A stretch of 64,000 nucleotides of DNA from Pseudothermotoga elfii DSM 9442 = NBRC 107921 (GCF_000504085.1 NC_022792.1:1640001-1704000); one strand, 5' to 3'; shown: positions 16,813 through 25,140, counted from the stretch's first letter. Translations and numbers: made by a program. Notes: generated by a model not told the origin, from the sequence alone.

Positions 16813-16872
16813 CATATCCGAACTGTTCAGATATGCTACTGAATTTGGAAGATATGCGAACTGTTCGCATAT
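16813..16872. promoter_or_regulatory. Two related palindromes, possible operator pair
   Basis: Palindrome 1 (16813-16835) has arms CATATC and GATATG around GAAC-T-GTTC with one mismatched pair. Palindrome 2 (16852-16872) has perfect 10-base arms ATATGCGAAC and GTTCGCATAT around a single T. They share the core GAACTGTTC and their centres are 38 bases apart. They lie upstream of the HNH gene, so they may bind its regulator. The single-base spacing does not fit the LexA box GAACNNNNGTTC. Confidence 0.5.
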
Positions 16873-16892
16873 ACCTTCCTTTGCATGAACTC

Positions 16893-17037
16893 ATTTTTAA
16901 ATATTTTGCGGTCTCCTCAAGGGTCATTATTTCAGAGAAACCTTCCATCATAGGTTTAACTCCTTTTGTGCGTGTCAAAGTTTATCATTTTTTAACATCA
17001 CATAATAATATATATCAAAGAAAAGCAAAGGGTCAAG
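16893..17037 (-). repeat. Right arm of the 145-bp inverted repeat
   Basis: Reverse complement of 9914-10058. At its outer end the promoter-like stretch CTTTTCTTTGATATATATTA occurs divergently: once reading into the island and once (17057-17082) reading out towards the nucleotidyltransferase gene. Confidence 0.92.
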
Positions 17038-17097
17038 TCAATTTTCAAAAAATTCTTGCTTTTCTTTGATATATATATTATGTAAGGAGAGGGAATC

Positions 17098-17151
17098 ATG
17101 ATTGTACTCAGGGATGAGTTAGGCGAAATGCTTTCCGAGGTAAGAAAATGA
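17098..17151 (+). CDS. 17-codon open frame before the nucleotidyltransferase gene
   Basis: ATG 17098 lies behind a good TAAGGAGAGGG site and reads MIVLRDELGEMLSEVRK to a TGA that overlaps the next ATG by four bases (ATGA). Placement implies translational coupling: it is either a leader peptide or the residue of a larger partner gene whose middle was deleted. No homology can be claimed at this length. Confidence 0.4.
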   Translation: MIVLRDELGEMLSEVRK

Positions 17152-17654
17152 TTAAGCCTGAATATCTTTGTGTTCTTCGGAAAATATACGACCGACTGAA
17201 GAGTAAGAATGTGAATTGGGTAGTTACAGGCAGTCTTGGTTTTGCGCTGCAGGGTGTTCCCATTGAAATTCATGATATTGACATTCAGACTGACAAAGCA
17301 GGAGCTTATGAGATCGAATGTCTCTTTTCCGAGTTTGTGAGTAAAAAGGTTAGGTTCTCCTCTACAGAAAAAATCCGTTCGCACTTCGGCAAATTAATTA
17401 TTGACGGGATAAAGGTGGAAATTATGGGAGATATCCGGAAACGGCTTGAAGATGGAAATTGGGAGGATCCTGTGGATTTGAACAAGCACAAGAGGTTTGT
17501 AGAGATACAAGGGATGAAAATACCAGTTCTATCTTTAGAGTATGAATATCAAGCATATTTGAAATTGGGCAGGATAGAGAGAGCCGAAATGTTAAGAAAG
17601 TGGTTGCATGGTGAGTATGAATTTTCAGACAGCACACCGCCCGGCAGCGAATAA
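17148..17654 (+). CDS. Nucleotidyltransferase-superfamily protein
   Basis: A 168-residue protein with the start of a nucleotidyltransferase fold: WVVTGSLGFALQG (residues about 24-36) followed by HDIDIQTD, the hG[G/S]x(n)DxD metal-binding signature. A third acidic position may be in VEIMGD. The C-terminal part is helical. Such small proteins are related to AbiEii/MNT toxins and to aminoglycoside or lincosamide nucleotidyltransferases. The tight coupling to a short upstream frame, next to a defence island, resembles toxin-antitoxin organisation, but no antitoxin is recognisable. Substrate unknown. Confidence 0.65.
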   Translation: MIKPEYLCVLRKIYDRLKSKNVNWVVTGSLGFALQGVPIEIHDIDIQTDKAGAYEIECLFSEFVSKKVRFSSTEKIRSHFGKLIIDGIKVEIMGDIRKRLEDGNWEDPVDLNKHKRFVEIQGMKIPVLSLEYEYQAYLKLGRIERAEMLRKWLHGEYEFSDSTPPGSE

Positions 17655-17952
17655 AAATCAAAGGTTTCCACAAATTACCTTCATTTATCCCCAGAAAGTT
17701 AGCAAAAATTCCACATGTCCTATTAACAAATTGAATGTATACTAAATTTAGTGCAGCGGTTGAATGAAAAGAAAATTGTGTTTTGATGCATAATCGTAAG
17801 GTTTTCAACGAGCCTATTAGAATTCTCAGAAAAATCCAAATTTTTATTACAGAATAAAAATTAGTAAGAAGTTTTAAAGAAACAGGTATTATCATGGCTA
17901 ATGACTTCGATGAACTTGCTTATATCGCCATGTGCTAGTATGAGGTGGAAAA
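17655..17952. other. Intergenic, no gene recognised
   Basis: About 300 AT-rich bases. Minus-strand open frames here lack ribosome sites and look non-coding. The only signal is the GAGGTGG ribosome site of the next gene. Confidence 0.5.
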
Positions 17953-18843
17953 ATGGAGTTAAGACAACTTGGCGAAAAAGTATATTATATTCAGAATCCA
18001 GCAAATGTAGGTGTAATTAGAGATAGAAAAACAGCAATCCTTATAGACAGCGGATTGGACGACGACACAGCCAGAAAGATATTAAAAATCTTAGAAAGAG
18101 AAAATCTTTATCCTAAAGCAATAATAAACACACACTCTCACGCTGATCACTGTGGAGGCAATGCTCATCTGAAAGAAAAAACAGGATCAAAAATTTATGC
18201 TCCAGAAATTGAATCAGCCATAATAGAAAACCCTCTTTTAGAACCTTTGTATTTATTTTCAGGTGCAAACCCTATTATCAATTTGAAGAATAAATTTTTG
18301 ATGGCAAGATCATCAAAGGTTGATTATGTCATAAGAGATGGGAAAAAATTAGGCTTTGATGAAATCGAATTAGATATTGTTAATTTGCCAGGTCATTCTC
18401 CGAACCAAATTGGCATTGTTATTGATAACATTCTCTTTTGCGCAGATTCCGTTTTTTCTAAAGATATGCTAAGAAGGCATAGGCTTCCTTTTTATATTGA
18501 CATAGATGCTCAGAAAAAGACTTTGAATTTCCTTAAAGATAGTAGATACAAACTTTATGTACCAAGCCATGCAGAACCATTAGAGAATATTACAGAGCTA
18601 GTCGATATGACCTTAGAGATAATCAATGATGTTGAAGAATATCTTATCAGAACTACCAGAGAAAAGAAAACGACAGAACAAATTTTAAAAGACCTATGCT
18701 CCAACTACAGAATCAGAATAAAAGATGTTCAACACTACTATTTAATGAAAACGTTAGTAATGGCTTATCTTAGTTCATTGAATAATAGAAAAATTCTGGA
18801 TTTAACGATAGAAGATAATATGTTGCATTGGAGAAGAATATGA
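17953..18843 (+). CDS. Metallo-beta-lactamase-fold hydrolase
   Basis: A 296-residue MBL-fold enzyme. The metal motif is THSHADHCGG (H61, H63, D65, H66), with further ligands in LPGHSPNQ, FCADS and PSHAEP. The first 220 residues are the catalytic fold. The C-terminal 75 residues are a helical, winged-helix-like tail, as in glyoxalase II-like and quorum-lactonase-like proteins. It starts at ATG 17953 after GAGGTGG. It stands between two defence-type regions and ends 34 bases before hairpin element 3, so it may belong to the same modular array. The substrate cannot be deduced. Confidence 0.85.
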   Translation: MELRQLGEKVYYIQNPANVGVIRDRKTAILIDSGLDDDTARKILKILERENLYPKAIINTHSHADHCGGNAHLKEKTGSKIYAPEIESAIIENPLLEPLYLFSGANPIINLKNKFLMARSSKVDYVIRDGKKLGFDEIELDIVNLPGHSPNQIGIVIDNILFCADSVFSKDMLRRHRLPFYIDIDAQKKTLNFLKDSRYKLYVPSHAEPLENITELVDMTLEIINDVEEYLIRTTREKKTTEQILKDLCSNYRIRIKDVQHYYLMKTLVMAYLSSLNNRKILDLTIEDNMLHWRRI

Positions 18844-18877
18844 AAGACTCAAAATGCTCAGTAAGCAGGGCGCTCCG

Positions 18878-18951
18878 TCACTCTGTGGTATCTGAACTCG
18901 TCAAAGGCAATTTGAGCGAAGATTGAAAGCTCTGACCAGATCCCCACAACA
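18878..18951. repeat. Degenerate attC-like hairpin element 3
   Basis: Aligns by eye with element 2: GTGGTATCTGAACTC (18885-18899), a central GGCAATTTGAGCGA stretch matching GGCGATTTGGGTGA, then GACCAGATCCCCAC (18934-18947). The inner arms still pair imperfectly, but the outer GTT box is gone. It follows the MBL-fold gene as elements 1 and 2 follow res and HNH. Confidence 0.5.
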
Positions 18952-19167
18952 GCCTCGAAAGTGGGCTTGTGATAACAGAAAATGAATTTTACTTACTCCT
19001 CATCGTTTCAATTTTCCATTTTACAATCTTTCTTTTCTATATTGCTTCCGATTATGTCTATGTTCAACTTTTCTCCCAGTACCTCTATATTTTCACTTAA
19101 AAAAATAAAACCTCCATCGTCGCGGCGCGCCTATTTGTTTCAAGCTTTTCTTTTACCTCCTTAGCAG

Positions 19168-19203
19168 TTATAAAAGTTGTTTCTATTATAAAAGTTGTTT
19201 CTA
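19168..19203. repeat. 18-bp perfect tandem duplication
   Basis: TTATAAAAGTTGTTTCTA occurs twice without a gap. No function seen. The surrounding 18952-19504 has no gene that I can support; an open frame at 19195-19482 lacks a ribosome site and protein-like composition. Confidence 0.8.
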
Positions 19204-19504
19204 TCTGTTTCAACTCCATTATGGCAACCGCAACAATCGCTGGGCCTACCCTCTATCTACAAACGAACTCATCTCTATCTGAATTCTGAGCGGATAGATA
19301 GAAATGTTAGTTTGGATTTTCACTCGCGCGCAGCATTATATCTTAAAATTTATCGAGAAAATACCGCAAACCTGATATGCCAGCTGAAAAATCTCAAAAT
19401 CTTCTATAAAAAACGAATGGCAGATTTTGTTTCTTCAAGTTGCGCAGTCAATAAAAAGTCAGCAGAAATATACATGTACTGAAAGAATAGCAATATATTT
19501 CATC

Positions 19505-20278
19505 TCATATTTTCCTGCCAATGTAGAAAACATATCCATAATACTGTTTATACTTTGAATACAATTCTGCCTCATAATTCATATATTCAACAAAAGCTTT
19601 TGCAGATTTGCTTTCAAAATGTTCCTGCAAAAATGCTTTTTGTATCGCTTTCTGCGGAATAAAATAATTATTCGTCCAGCACTTTTCAGGCAATGCAAAT
19701 GCTGCGACAAAACTATAACCAGCTTTTTGCATTGTTGAAATATTGTGCCCCACTGTATTCATTTCAGGAACAGAATCGACCCAGAATTTTTCGACTTCGG
19801 CAGGCCTTTCATTGGTAAACCACGATTCATATGTTATAGCTATATAGCCACCTTTTTTTAGAAAATCTCTCCAGTAATTCAAACCTTTCTCAAAACCTAT
19901 AATTGCAATAGCCCCTTCAGACCATATAATATCGAATTCTTCTTTTTGAAATGGTAAATTATCCATCGAACCAACAATACCTTTTACTCTATTCTGCAAG
20001 CCGAGCTTTTCAGCGTTTTTATTGAATTTTTCAATAAAATCCGGAGAAATGTCAAGCCCAATAATAGTACCTTTTGTATTTTGGGCAAGGACCATCGTTT
20101 GACCGCCCGTTCCACAGCCTAAATCTGCTATTCTTAATTCACTCGAAATGTTATCGATAAAACTCAATGCTCTAATAGTAGATTCGCGGCTGCCAGGGCC
20201 CTGCCGCTCCAATCTGCCAAAATAATCACAGATTAATCCCAAATCGAAATCATGAATTAACATTTCTTCTTTTTTCAT
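19505..20278 (-). CDS. Class I SAM-dependent methyltransferase
   Basis: A 257-residue small-molecule-type methyltransferase. AdoMet motif I is [11 protein letters not shown] (about residue 53), motif II has [12 protein letters not shown], and motif post-I covers [23 protein letters not shown]. This is the UbiE/Methyltransf_11 layout. The C-terminal 100 residues, with [12 protein letters not shown], are the substrate part and are not diagnostic. ATG 20278 follows AAAGGAG by nine bases. It is a single gene, with its back to the restriction-modification pair. Substrate unknown. Confidence 0.85.
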   Translation of the reverse strand: MKKEEMLIHDFDLGLICDYFGRLERQGPGSRESTIRALSFIDNISSELRIADLGCGTGGQTMVLAQNTKGTIIGLDISPDFIEKFNKNAEKLGLQNRVKGIVGSMDNLPFQKEEFDIIWSEGAIAIIGFEKGLNYWRDFLKKGGYIAITYESWFTNERPAEVEKFWVDSVPEMNTVGHNISTMQKAGYSFVAAFALPEKCWTNNYFIPQKAIQKAFLQEHFESKSAKAFVEYMNYEAELYSKYKQYYGYVFYIGRKI

Positions 20279-20416
20279 ACAATGGGCTCCTTTGTATACC
20301 CGAAATTTTTGATATATGTGATAACTGCAATATTATATCACTTTATCTCAATATCTTTAAACTCATATCGATCTCAGGATAGAGATTTCTCAACTCAGAA
20401 ATGTTAAAATAAAGCG

Positions 20417-21673
20417 ATGAAATACGGTGAGATTATGGATAGATGGGTAAAGATAATAATTGGTGATAGCCGAAAAATGCCAGAGATAGATGATGAAAGT
20501 GTGGATTTAATAGTCACATCCCCTCCTTATTGGCACATCAAAGATTACGGCATCAAAGGGCAAATTGGTTATGGACAAAGTCTTCATGAATATCTGAAAG
20601 ATCTTTACAGAGTCTGGAATGAATGTTTTCGTGTTCTCAAACCTGGCAGGAGGTTATGTATAAACATAGGTGATCAATTTGCTCGTTCGGCCATTTATGG
20701 AAGATACAAAATTATACCGCTGCACGCCGAAATAGTAGCTCAATGTGAAGATATAGGCTTTGATTATATGGGATCAATAATATGGCAGAAAAAAACCACA
20801 ATGAACACCTCTGGTGGAGCAAATGTTATGGGATCTTATCCATACCCTCCAAATGGAATGATAGAGATAGACTATGAATTCATCCTTATTTTTAAAAAAC
20901 CAGGAAAGAGTTCGAAAGCATCTGCGGATATAAAAGAAAAATCAAAACTCACAAAAGAAGAATGGAAAGAGTATTTCTACGGGCACTGGTATTTTGGTGG
21001 GGCGAAGCAAATAGGGCACGAAGCAATGTTTCCTGAAGAATTGCCAAGAAGGCTCATAAAGATGTATACATTTGTTGGCGATACGGTCCTTGATCCATTC
21101 CTTGGTAGCGGAACAACTGCAAAGATGTCTCTTGAAATAGGAAGAAATGCTATAGGTTATGAAATAAATGATAAATTCTTAACTGTAATAGAAAACAAAA
21201 TAGAGTCGAAAAAAAATCTGTTTCAATCTAATTTTAATGTCGAAATCATAAAACGAGAACACAAGATAAACGTAGATGAAATTAATTATACCCCAACAAT
21301 TAAAGATGCCAAACCACTCATTAATCCTCAAAAATTCAACTCTAACAGCAAGCTATATAAAGTTGTTAGTATCATTGATGAACAAACAGTCCAGATAGAT
21401 ACGGGATTAAAAGTTAGATTTCTGGGTGTTGATGTGATCAAAAATCAGGAAGCATTGAATTATTTGAAAAATTATGTTGCAAGAAAAGAAATTTTACTCC
21501 GTTTTGAAGATGATGAACCATTGAATGAAGATACTGTAGAAGCATATGTCTATCTTAAAAACAAAATTTTTGTGAATGCCTATCTCATAAAATCTGGTAT
21601 TGCAAAAGCAGACAGACAAAGAGAATACAGATACAAATCTATGTTTTTAGAGCTTGAAAAAGAGGTGAAATAA
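20417..21673 (+). CDS. Type II DNA methyltransferase (N4-cytosine/N6-adenine class) with SNase-like C-terminal domain
   Basis: Residues 1-265 are a beta-class DNA methylase: catalytic TSPPYW (34-39) comes before the AdoMet motif DPFLGSGTT (about 224-232). SPPY suggests N4-cytosine methylation. Residues about 310-418 resemble the staphylococcal-nuclease fold (VVSIIDEQTVQIDTGLKVRFLGVD, then FVNAYLIKSGIAKAD). The catalytic YGR arginine region of SNase is not conserved, so this tail is probably a binding domain. The start is ATG 20417 or ATG 20435; neither has a clear ribosome site. Its stop overlaps the endonuclease start by one base (TAATG). Confidence 0.85.
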   Translation: MKYGEIMDRWVKIIIGDSRKMPEIDDESVDLIVTSPPYWHIKDYGIKGQIGYGQSLHEYLKDLYRVWNECFRVLKPGRRLCINIGDQFARSAIYGRYKIIPLHAEIVAQCEDIGFDYMGSIIWQKKTTMNTSGGANVMGSYPYPPNGMIEIDYEFILIFKKPGKSSKASADIKEKSKLTKEEWKEYFYGHWYFGGAKQIGHEAMFPEELPRRLIKMYTFVGDTVLDPFLGSGTTAKMSLEIGRNAIGYEINDKFLTVIENKIESKKNLFQSNFNVEIIKREHKINVDEINYTPTIKDAKPLINPQKFNSNSKLYKVVSIIDEQTVQIDTGLKVRFLGVDVIKNQEALNYLKNYVARKEILLRFEDDEPLNEDTVEAYVYLKNKIFVNAYLIKSGIAKADRQREYRYKSMFLELEKEVK

Positions 21674-22347
21674 TGGCCAGAGAATGGATATTAAATATAG
21701 CAACAAACAGATGGGGATTGAATAAAAAGAATAGTGTCGGTCCAGTTTCGCAATGGATTCGTGAATGTGAGCCAAGATCAGTCAAGGATTGGAAGCAATT
21801 TTACTACAAAAAACTCGCTGGCTTTCTCAAGACTAATGGCATTTCACTACCCCCCGAAGAATATATCAAGGAGCTTGGAAGAAAACTGTATGTAAAAGTT
21901 ACGGAAGTTATTCAAGCGGAAATTGAAGAGGTAACCGAGGATGATTGTATCCAATATATTCACGATCTCGTGATTAATAGAACCTATGATGGTTACCTAA
22001 CAGAAGTGAAAACCATCTACGGGCAATTACAGAGAGATCTTGATGTAGAGATAAAACCCGCTCCTGATAAGTGGGACAGGCTTTATAATGTAGATTTTTA
22101 CATTCAAATCGGTGAAAAATATATCGGTCTACAAATAAAACCTATAACTTATGAACAAACACCACAAATAAGTCAATGGAAAAAATGGATTGGTAAGACT
22201 CATAAAAAATTTGAGGAGAATTTCGGCGGAAAAGTGTTTATCATATTTTCAATTAAGAAAAATGGTAGAAAAGAAATCTATAACCCAGAGGTTATAGAAG
22301 AAATCAAAGAGGAAGTAGAAAGATTAAAAAACGAAATAACCCAATAA
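21673..22347 (+). CDS. Type II restriction endonuclease, MjaI-like
   Basis: A 224-residue protein coupled to the methylase. YDGYLTEVKTIYGQLQ and VDFYIQIGEKYIGLQIKP fit the MjaI endonuclease family as I know it. The latter is a PD-(D/E)xK-type core with D in VDF and Q-x-K in place of E-x-K. MjaI cuts CTAG, and the methylase class fits that, but the specificity here is inferred. The C-terminus is a charged helix (EVIEEIKEEVERLKNE). With the methylase it would form a self-contained type II system separate from the type III island. Confidence 0.65.
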   Translation: MAREWILNIATNRWGLNKKNSVGPVSQWIRECEPRSVKDWKQFYYKKLAGFLKTNGISLPPEEYIKELGRKLYVKVTEVIQAEIEEVTEDDCIQYIHDLVINRTYDGYLTEVKTIYGQLQRDLDVEIKPAPDKWDRLYNVDFYIQIGEKYIGLQIKPITYEQTPQISQWKKWIGKTHKKFEENFGGKVFIIFSIKKNGRKEIYNPEVIEEIKEEVERLKNEITQ

Positions 22348-22378
22348 TTTAAATATTCAGGCTACTACACTCAGATTC

Positions 22379-22852
22379 TCATTTCAAAACCTCCTTCAAC
22401 CATTCCGAAATTTCATTTTCGAGACCTTTTCCCCCACTTCCGTAAATTACGAGTTCTTTTAAAATCTTTGAATTATGGCACAATTTTCTTATATTCTCTA
22501 CAATCCTTTGCTTTCCTCCCCCTCCGTGGCTGATGAACGGAGCAATCTTTTTACCAGAAAGATCATATTGAGAAAGAAATGTGGCAGCAGGCGGTGCCAT
22601 GGTACCCCACCAGTTTGGTGAACCCACAAAAATAATTTCATAATCTTCGATATTATCGATCTTAGTTTTTAGAGGTGGCTTATAATTTGCCTGAATTTCC
22701 TTTTTGGCCTGCTCTAAAGTTGCATTATAGGATGAAGGATAAGGTGTTTCAGGAATCAGCTCAACGATATCTCCATCTGTCAGTTCTTGGATCAATCTTG
22801 CTATTTTTTGTGTGTTTCCGGACCAACTGTAATAGACTACTAAAGATTTCAT
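22379..22852 (-). CDS. Flavodoxin-family protein
   Basis: A 157-residue FMN protein. YYSWSGNTQKIA (8-19) is the phosphate-binding loop, VGSPNWWGTMAPP the 60s loop that stacks on the isoalloxazine ring, and SHGGGGKQR the 90s loop. This is the flavodoxin_4 type seen in many anaerobes, with a WW pair in the 60s loop. Last gene of a three-gene minus-strand set with a membrane cytochrome-b-like protein and a second, exported flavodoxin. Electron transfer is likely; partners are not shown. Confidence 0.9.
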   Translation of the reverse strand: MKSLVVYYSWSGNTQKIARLIQELTDGDIVELIPETPYPSSYNATLEQAKKEIQANYKPPLKTKIDNIEDYEIIFVGSPNWWGTMAPPAATFLSQYDLSGKKIAPFISHGGGGKQRIVENIRKLCHNSKILKELVIYGSGGKGLENEISEWLKEVLK

Positions 22853-22856
22853 AACT

Positions 22857-23476
22857 TCATCCCCCTTTTATGGAATTGACGAGCGAGTAAGATAGATAAG
22901 CTATCAGCATGAACACCACTAAATAATCCATAAAGAATACGATTATGTGTTCTTCATAATCAAAATATGTGAAATTGATCAAACCAAACATCCTGTGAAA
23001 AATCTGCCTGTTGAAAAACTGGTATGTTCCATAAATTAAAACAATTGATAGAATAAACTTTTTTATCCTCGATCCGATATATCTCCGCATTTTTCCAAAA
23101 AATATTTTCCAGTGAAATCCAAAATGAATTGCCATCATTATAAAGCACCAAGCACTGAACACCATGTGTGACTTTCTTGCTAAATCTGTAGAAACAAAAA
23201 TTGGAAAATCAAAAACCTGAGATATAGCAATGCTACTAATCGTTGTACCAATCATTACAGCAACAAGTAAGAAATTAATAACCGCATGAAAAATTCGAAA
23301 TAAAGAATATTTACCCTTGAAAAGATTCAAATACCATCTCCAATTTAACACATTGTGCAAAACGCATAAGAAAAAAGACAGGATTCCTGTTATTTCATGA
23401 AACACTTCGCCAAAGGTATGATACGCCATCAACATAAAAAAGACAGTAGCCAAATAACAATTCTTATGAAGAACAT
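22857..23476 (-). CDS. DUF4405-like membrane protein, apparent -1 frameshift near the N-terminus
   Basis: The main frame (to 23453) encodes about five membrane helices with spaced histidines in HEITGILSF, HNVLNW and HFGFHW, typical of DUF4405/cytochrome-b-like proteins that may bind haem. It has only a TTG start without a ribosome site. In the next frame ATG 23476 sits six bases after a perfect AGGTGA and reads MFFIRIVIWLLSFL, a plausible first helix. The two frames join by a -1 shift at a T6 run (23441-23436). The sequence T TTT TTA there is a classical slippery heptamer. It is either a one-base deletion, a sequence error or real frameshifting. Its neighbours are flavodoxins. Confidence 0.65.
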
Positions 23477-23481
23477 TTGAA

Positions 23482-24108
23482 TCACCTCAGAAAATTCAGT
23501 TCTCTGAGCCATCTTTCCACATCATCTTTTGCCCTATCAACATTTCTTTCATAAGTACTGAGAGGTTCAAGTATTCTGCAGTCCTCGGATAATATTGCTT
23601 TCAGATCACGGATGGTTCTTTCCAATCCTCCTCGCCCATGAGTTACAAATGGAACAATCGTTTTTCCAGAAAGATCATGTTCTTCCACAAAACTATGGAT
23701 CGCCATGGGAATCGTATGCCACCAGTTGGGAAAACCAAGGAAAATGATATCGTACCGGTCTATGTTTGCCACTTTTTTAACCAGTACTGGACGCTCTTTC
23801 CTTCTTAACTGCTCAGCAGCTTGATCTAAGCATTCTGAGTAATTAGAGGAATACTTTGGTTCCACAACTATCTCAAAGATATCTCCTCCTGTAAATTCAG
23901 CGATGTATTGAGCAACTTTTCCTGTATGGCCGGGAGCGATAGCACTGGCCTGAGTGATCGTGTCCACCTTTTCTGGAATTCGTGCTACGTTGTTGCCCCA
24001 GCTAAAATATGCAACTAATATGTTTGTTGATCTTTTGTTTTGAACGTCCTGGCCCATGAGGAAGAAACACAACAGTAACAAAATTAGTATCAGGAATATT
24101 TTTTTCAA
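23482..24108 (-). CDS. Exported flavodoxin-family protein
   Basis: About 208 residues. Residues 1-18 form a hydrophobic signal or anchor (KKIFLILILLLLCFFLMG). The flavodoxin fold follows: VAYFSWGNN binding loop, LGFPNWWHTIPM 60s loop and THGRGGLER 90s loop. An insertion TITQASAIAPGHTGKVAQ lengthens the first loop, as in the flavodoxin_4 group. The start TTG 24108 lies seven bases after GGAGGTG; ATG 24114 is too close. A flavodoxin facing outward beside a DUF4405 membrane protein suggests a membrane-linked redox module. Confidence 0.82.
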   Translation of the reverse strand: MKKIFLILILLLLCFFLMGQDVQNKRSTNILVAYFSWGNNVARIPEKVDTITQASAIAPGHTGKVAQYIAEFTGGDIFEIVVEPKYSSNYSECLDQAAEQLRRKERPVLVKKVANIDRYDIIFLGFPNWWHTIPMAIHSFVEEHDLSGKTIVPFVTHGRGGLERTIRDLKAILSEDCRILEPLSTYERNVDRAKDDVERWLRELNFLR

Positions 24109-24171
24109 AGACATCACCTCCCCAATTGAATTCTGTAGATATTTACATCCTTGAGTGTATTTCCTACTCAT

Positions 24172-24729
24172 ACACCCAAAACGAAAACTATAAACAATTC
24201 AGACAAATCACGGATCTAAAAGCTCGAACCACATCACCAGCTTCTTCAAGAAAGGCCAGATCGCCCTCTATAACATGTCCAACATGCTGTTGGGTAAACC
24301 TTTCGCCTGTTTACTTATAAAAAATCACGAAACTATGTCTTGTCAGCTCAAGTTTTTCAGTAACATCGATGTCTTCACTTCCATGAACAACTTAGATTTT
24401 CCTTTTATTTTTTTCAAAGGGGTTGAAGATCTTCAGAGTCACAGGTTTCTGCCTCGTCGATTAATTCAGCAGAGAATCTCAAGGGTTTATGCCCCTTAAA
24501 TTCTATGTACCCCACCATCTGGTTGAGAAACTCTTGTATCGTAGCGTTCTCTTAAGGAGACATCCTCCACTTTCCAGTTAGCATTCTCTCCATGTCTTTC
24601 AATCAAACGCTGCTTTTCTATAATTCATAACGATTTCCATAGCTTTTCTTTCGCTTTCAAGGATATCTTCGAGTGGGACGAAACTTCTTTCCGTTGCTTG
24701 AAAAGATTCTGAGCAAATGAAACTATTCG
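24172..24729. other. Decayed sequence, no intact gene
   Basis: No open frame with a ribosome site. Minus-strand translations give protein-like scraps interrupted by stops, for example RFTQQHVGHVIEGDLAFLEE near 24240-24310 and SFVPLEDILESERKAMEIV near 24620-24690. I read this as remains of one or two genes at the edge of the acquired segment. Confidence 0.5.
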
Positions 24730-25051
24730 TCTGTGACAGGTCCGAACCACTCTGCGGGGCCAAGATGAACCTGTGTACTGATACCTATATGTACGAGTTC
24801 TTCACTGGGTGCCGCACCATGCCAGTGAACCACGTTCGGTGGTATACCACATCACCTTTTTTCAACATTCTCGCGAGTTTTCCTCTTTCCTGGTAAAAGC
24901 CTTTTCCCCGGGTCACGATCAGGATCTGTCCTCCCGGATGGCTGTGCCAGTGCGTTCTCGCTCGTGGTTCGAAAACAACGTTGTATATCTGTGTGTTGAA
25001 TACTCCGTTTTCGTCAGTGACTAACATCTTCACCCAGACGATAAACGACAT
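24730..25051 (-). pseudogene. Cupin pseudogene, copy 1
   Basis: Encodes most of a single-domain cupin: ARTHWHSHPGGQILIVTRGKG (metal-binding HxH plus E/Q motif). It then runs out of frame at KKGDVV. The N-terminus is replaced by unrelated sequence at 25041-25051. The span 24730-25040 matches 29891-30201 with about five mismatches in 311 bases and carries the same frameshift, so the two copies share a recent origin. Confidence 0.88.
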
Positions 25052-25080
25052 CTAATTTTCTCTGATTCTTGACACACTTT

Positions 25081-25108
25081 TTGAGAGAGGCACCTGAAAT
25101 GCTATAAT
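25081..25108 (+). promoter_or_regulatory. Promoter of the secreted-protein pair
   Basis: TTGAGA (25081-25086), a 16-base spacer and a perfect TATAAT (25103-25108) lie about 30 bases upstream of the ATG at 25141. The ribosome site GAAAGGAG follows at about 25122-25129. Confidence 0.7.
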
Positions 25109-25140
25109 AGGTCAGATCAACTGAAAGGAGTCGTTTAAGA

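Larger units (their letters stand above)
16787..16951 (-). pseudogene. Truncated inverted copy of the small HTH gene
   Basis: From ATG 16951 the first 19 codons are identical to the HTH gene at 10000. At 16893 identity stops and the frame continues through unrelated sequence to a stop at 16787. The recognition helix and wing are lost, so this cannot be a working copy. The promoter and ribosome site upstream are intact, so a short fusion peptide may still be made. Confidence 0.8.

Noticed and set aside
16813-16872. LexA/SOS box
   Set aside because: The GAAC and GTTC halves are separated by one base, whereas the Gram-positive LexA box needs four; the palindromes are reported without that label.
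9684-17037. Integrative element using tRNA-Asn as attachment site
   Set aside because: The island starts just beyond the tRNA, but I found neither a repeat of the tRNA 3' end at the far side nor an integrase gene.
19195-19482. 95-codon plus-strand frame
   Set aside because: No ribosome site, mixed composition, and it begins inside the 18-bp tandem repeat; nothing supports translation.
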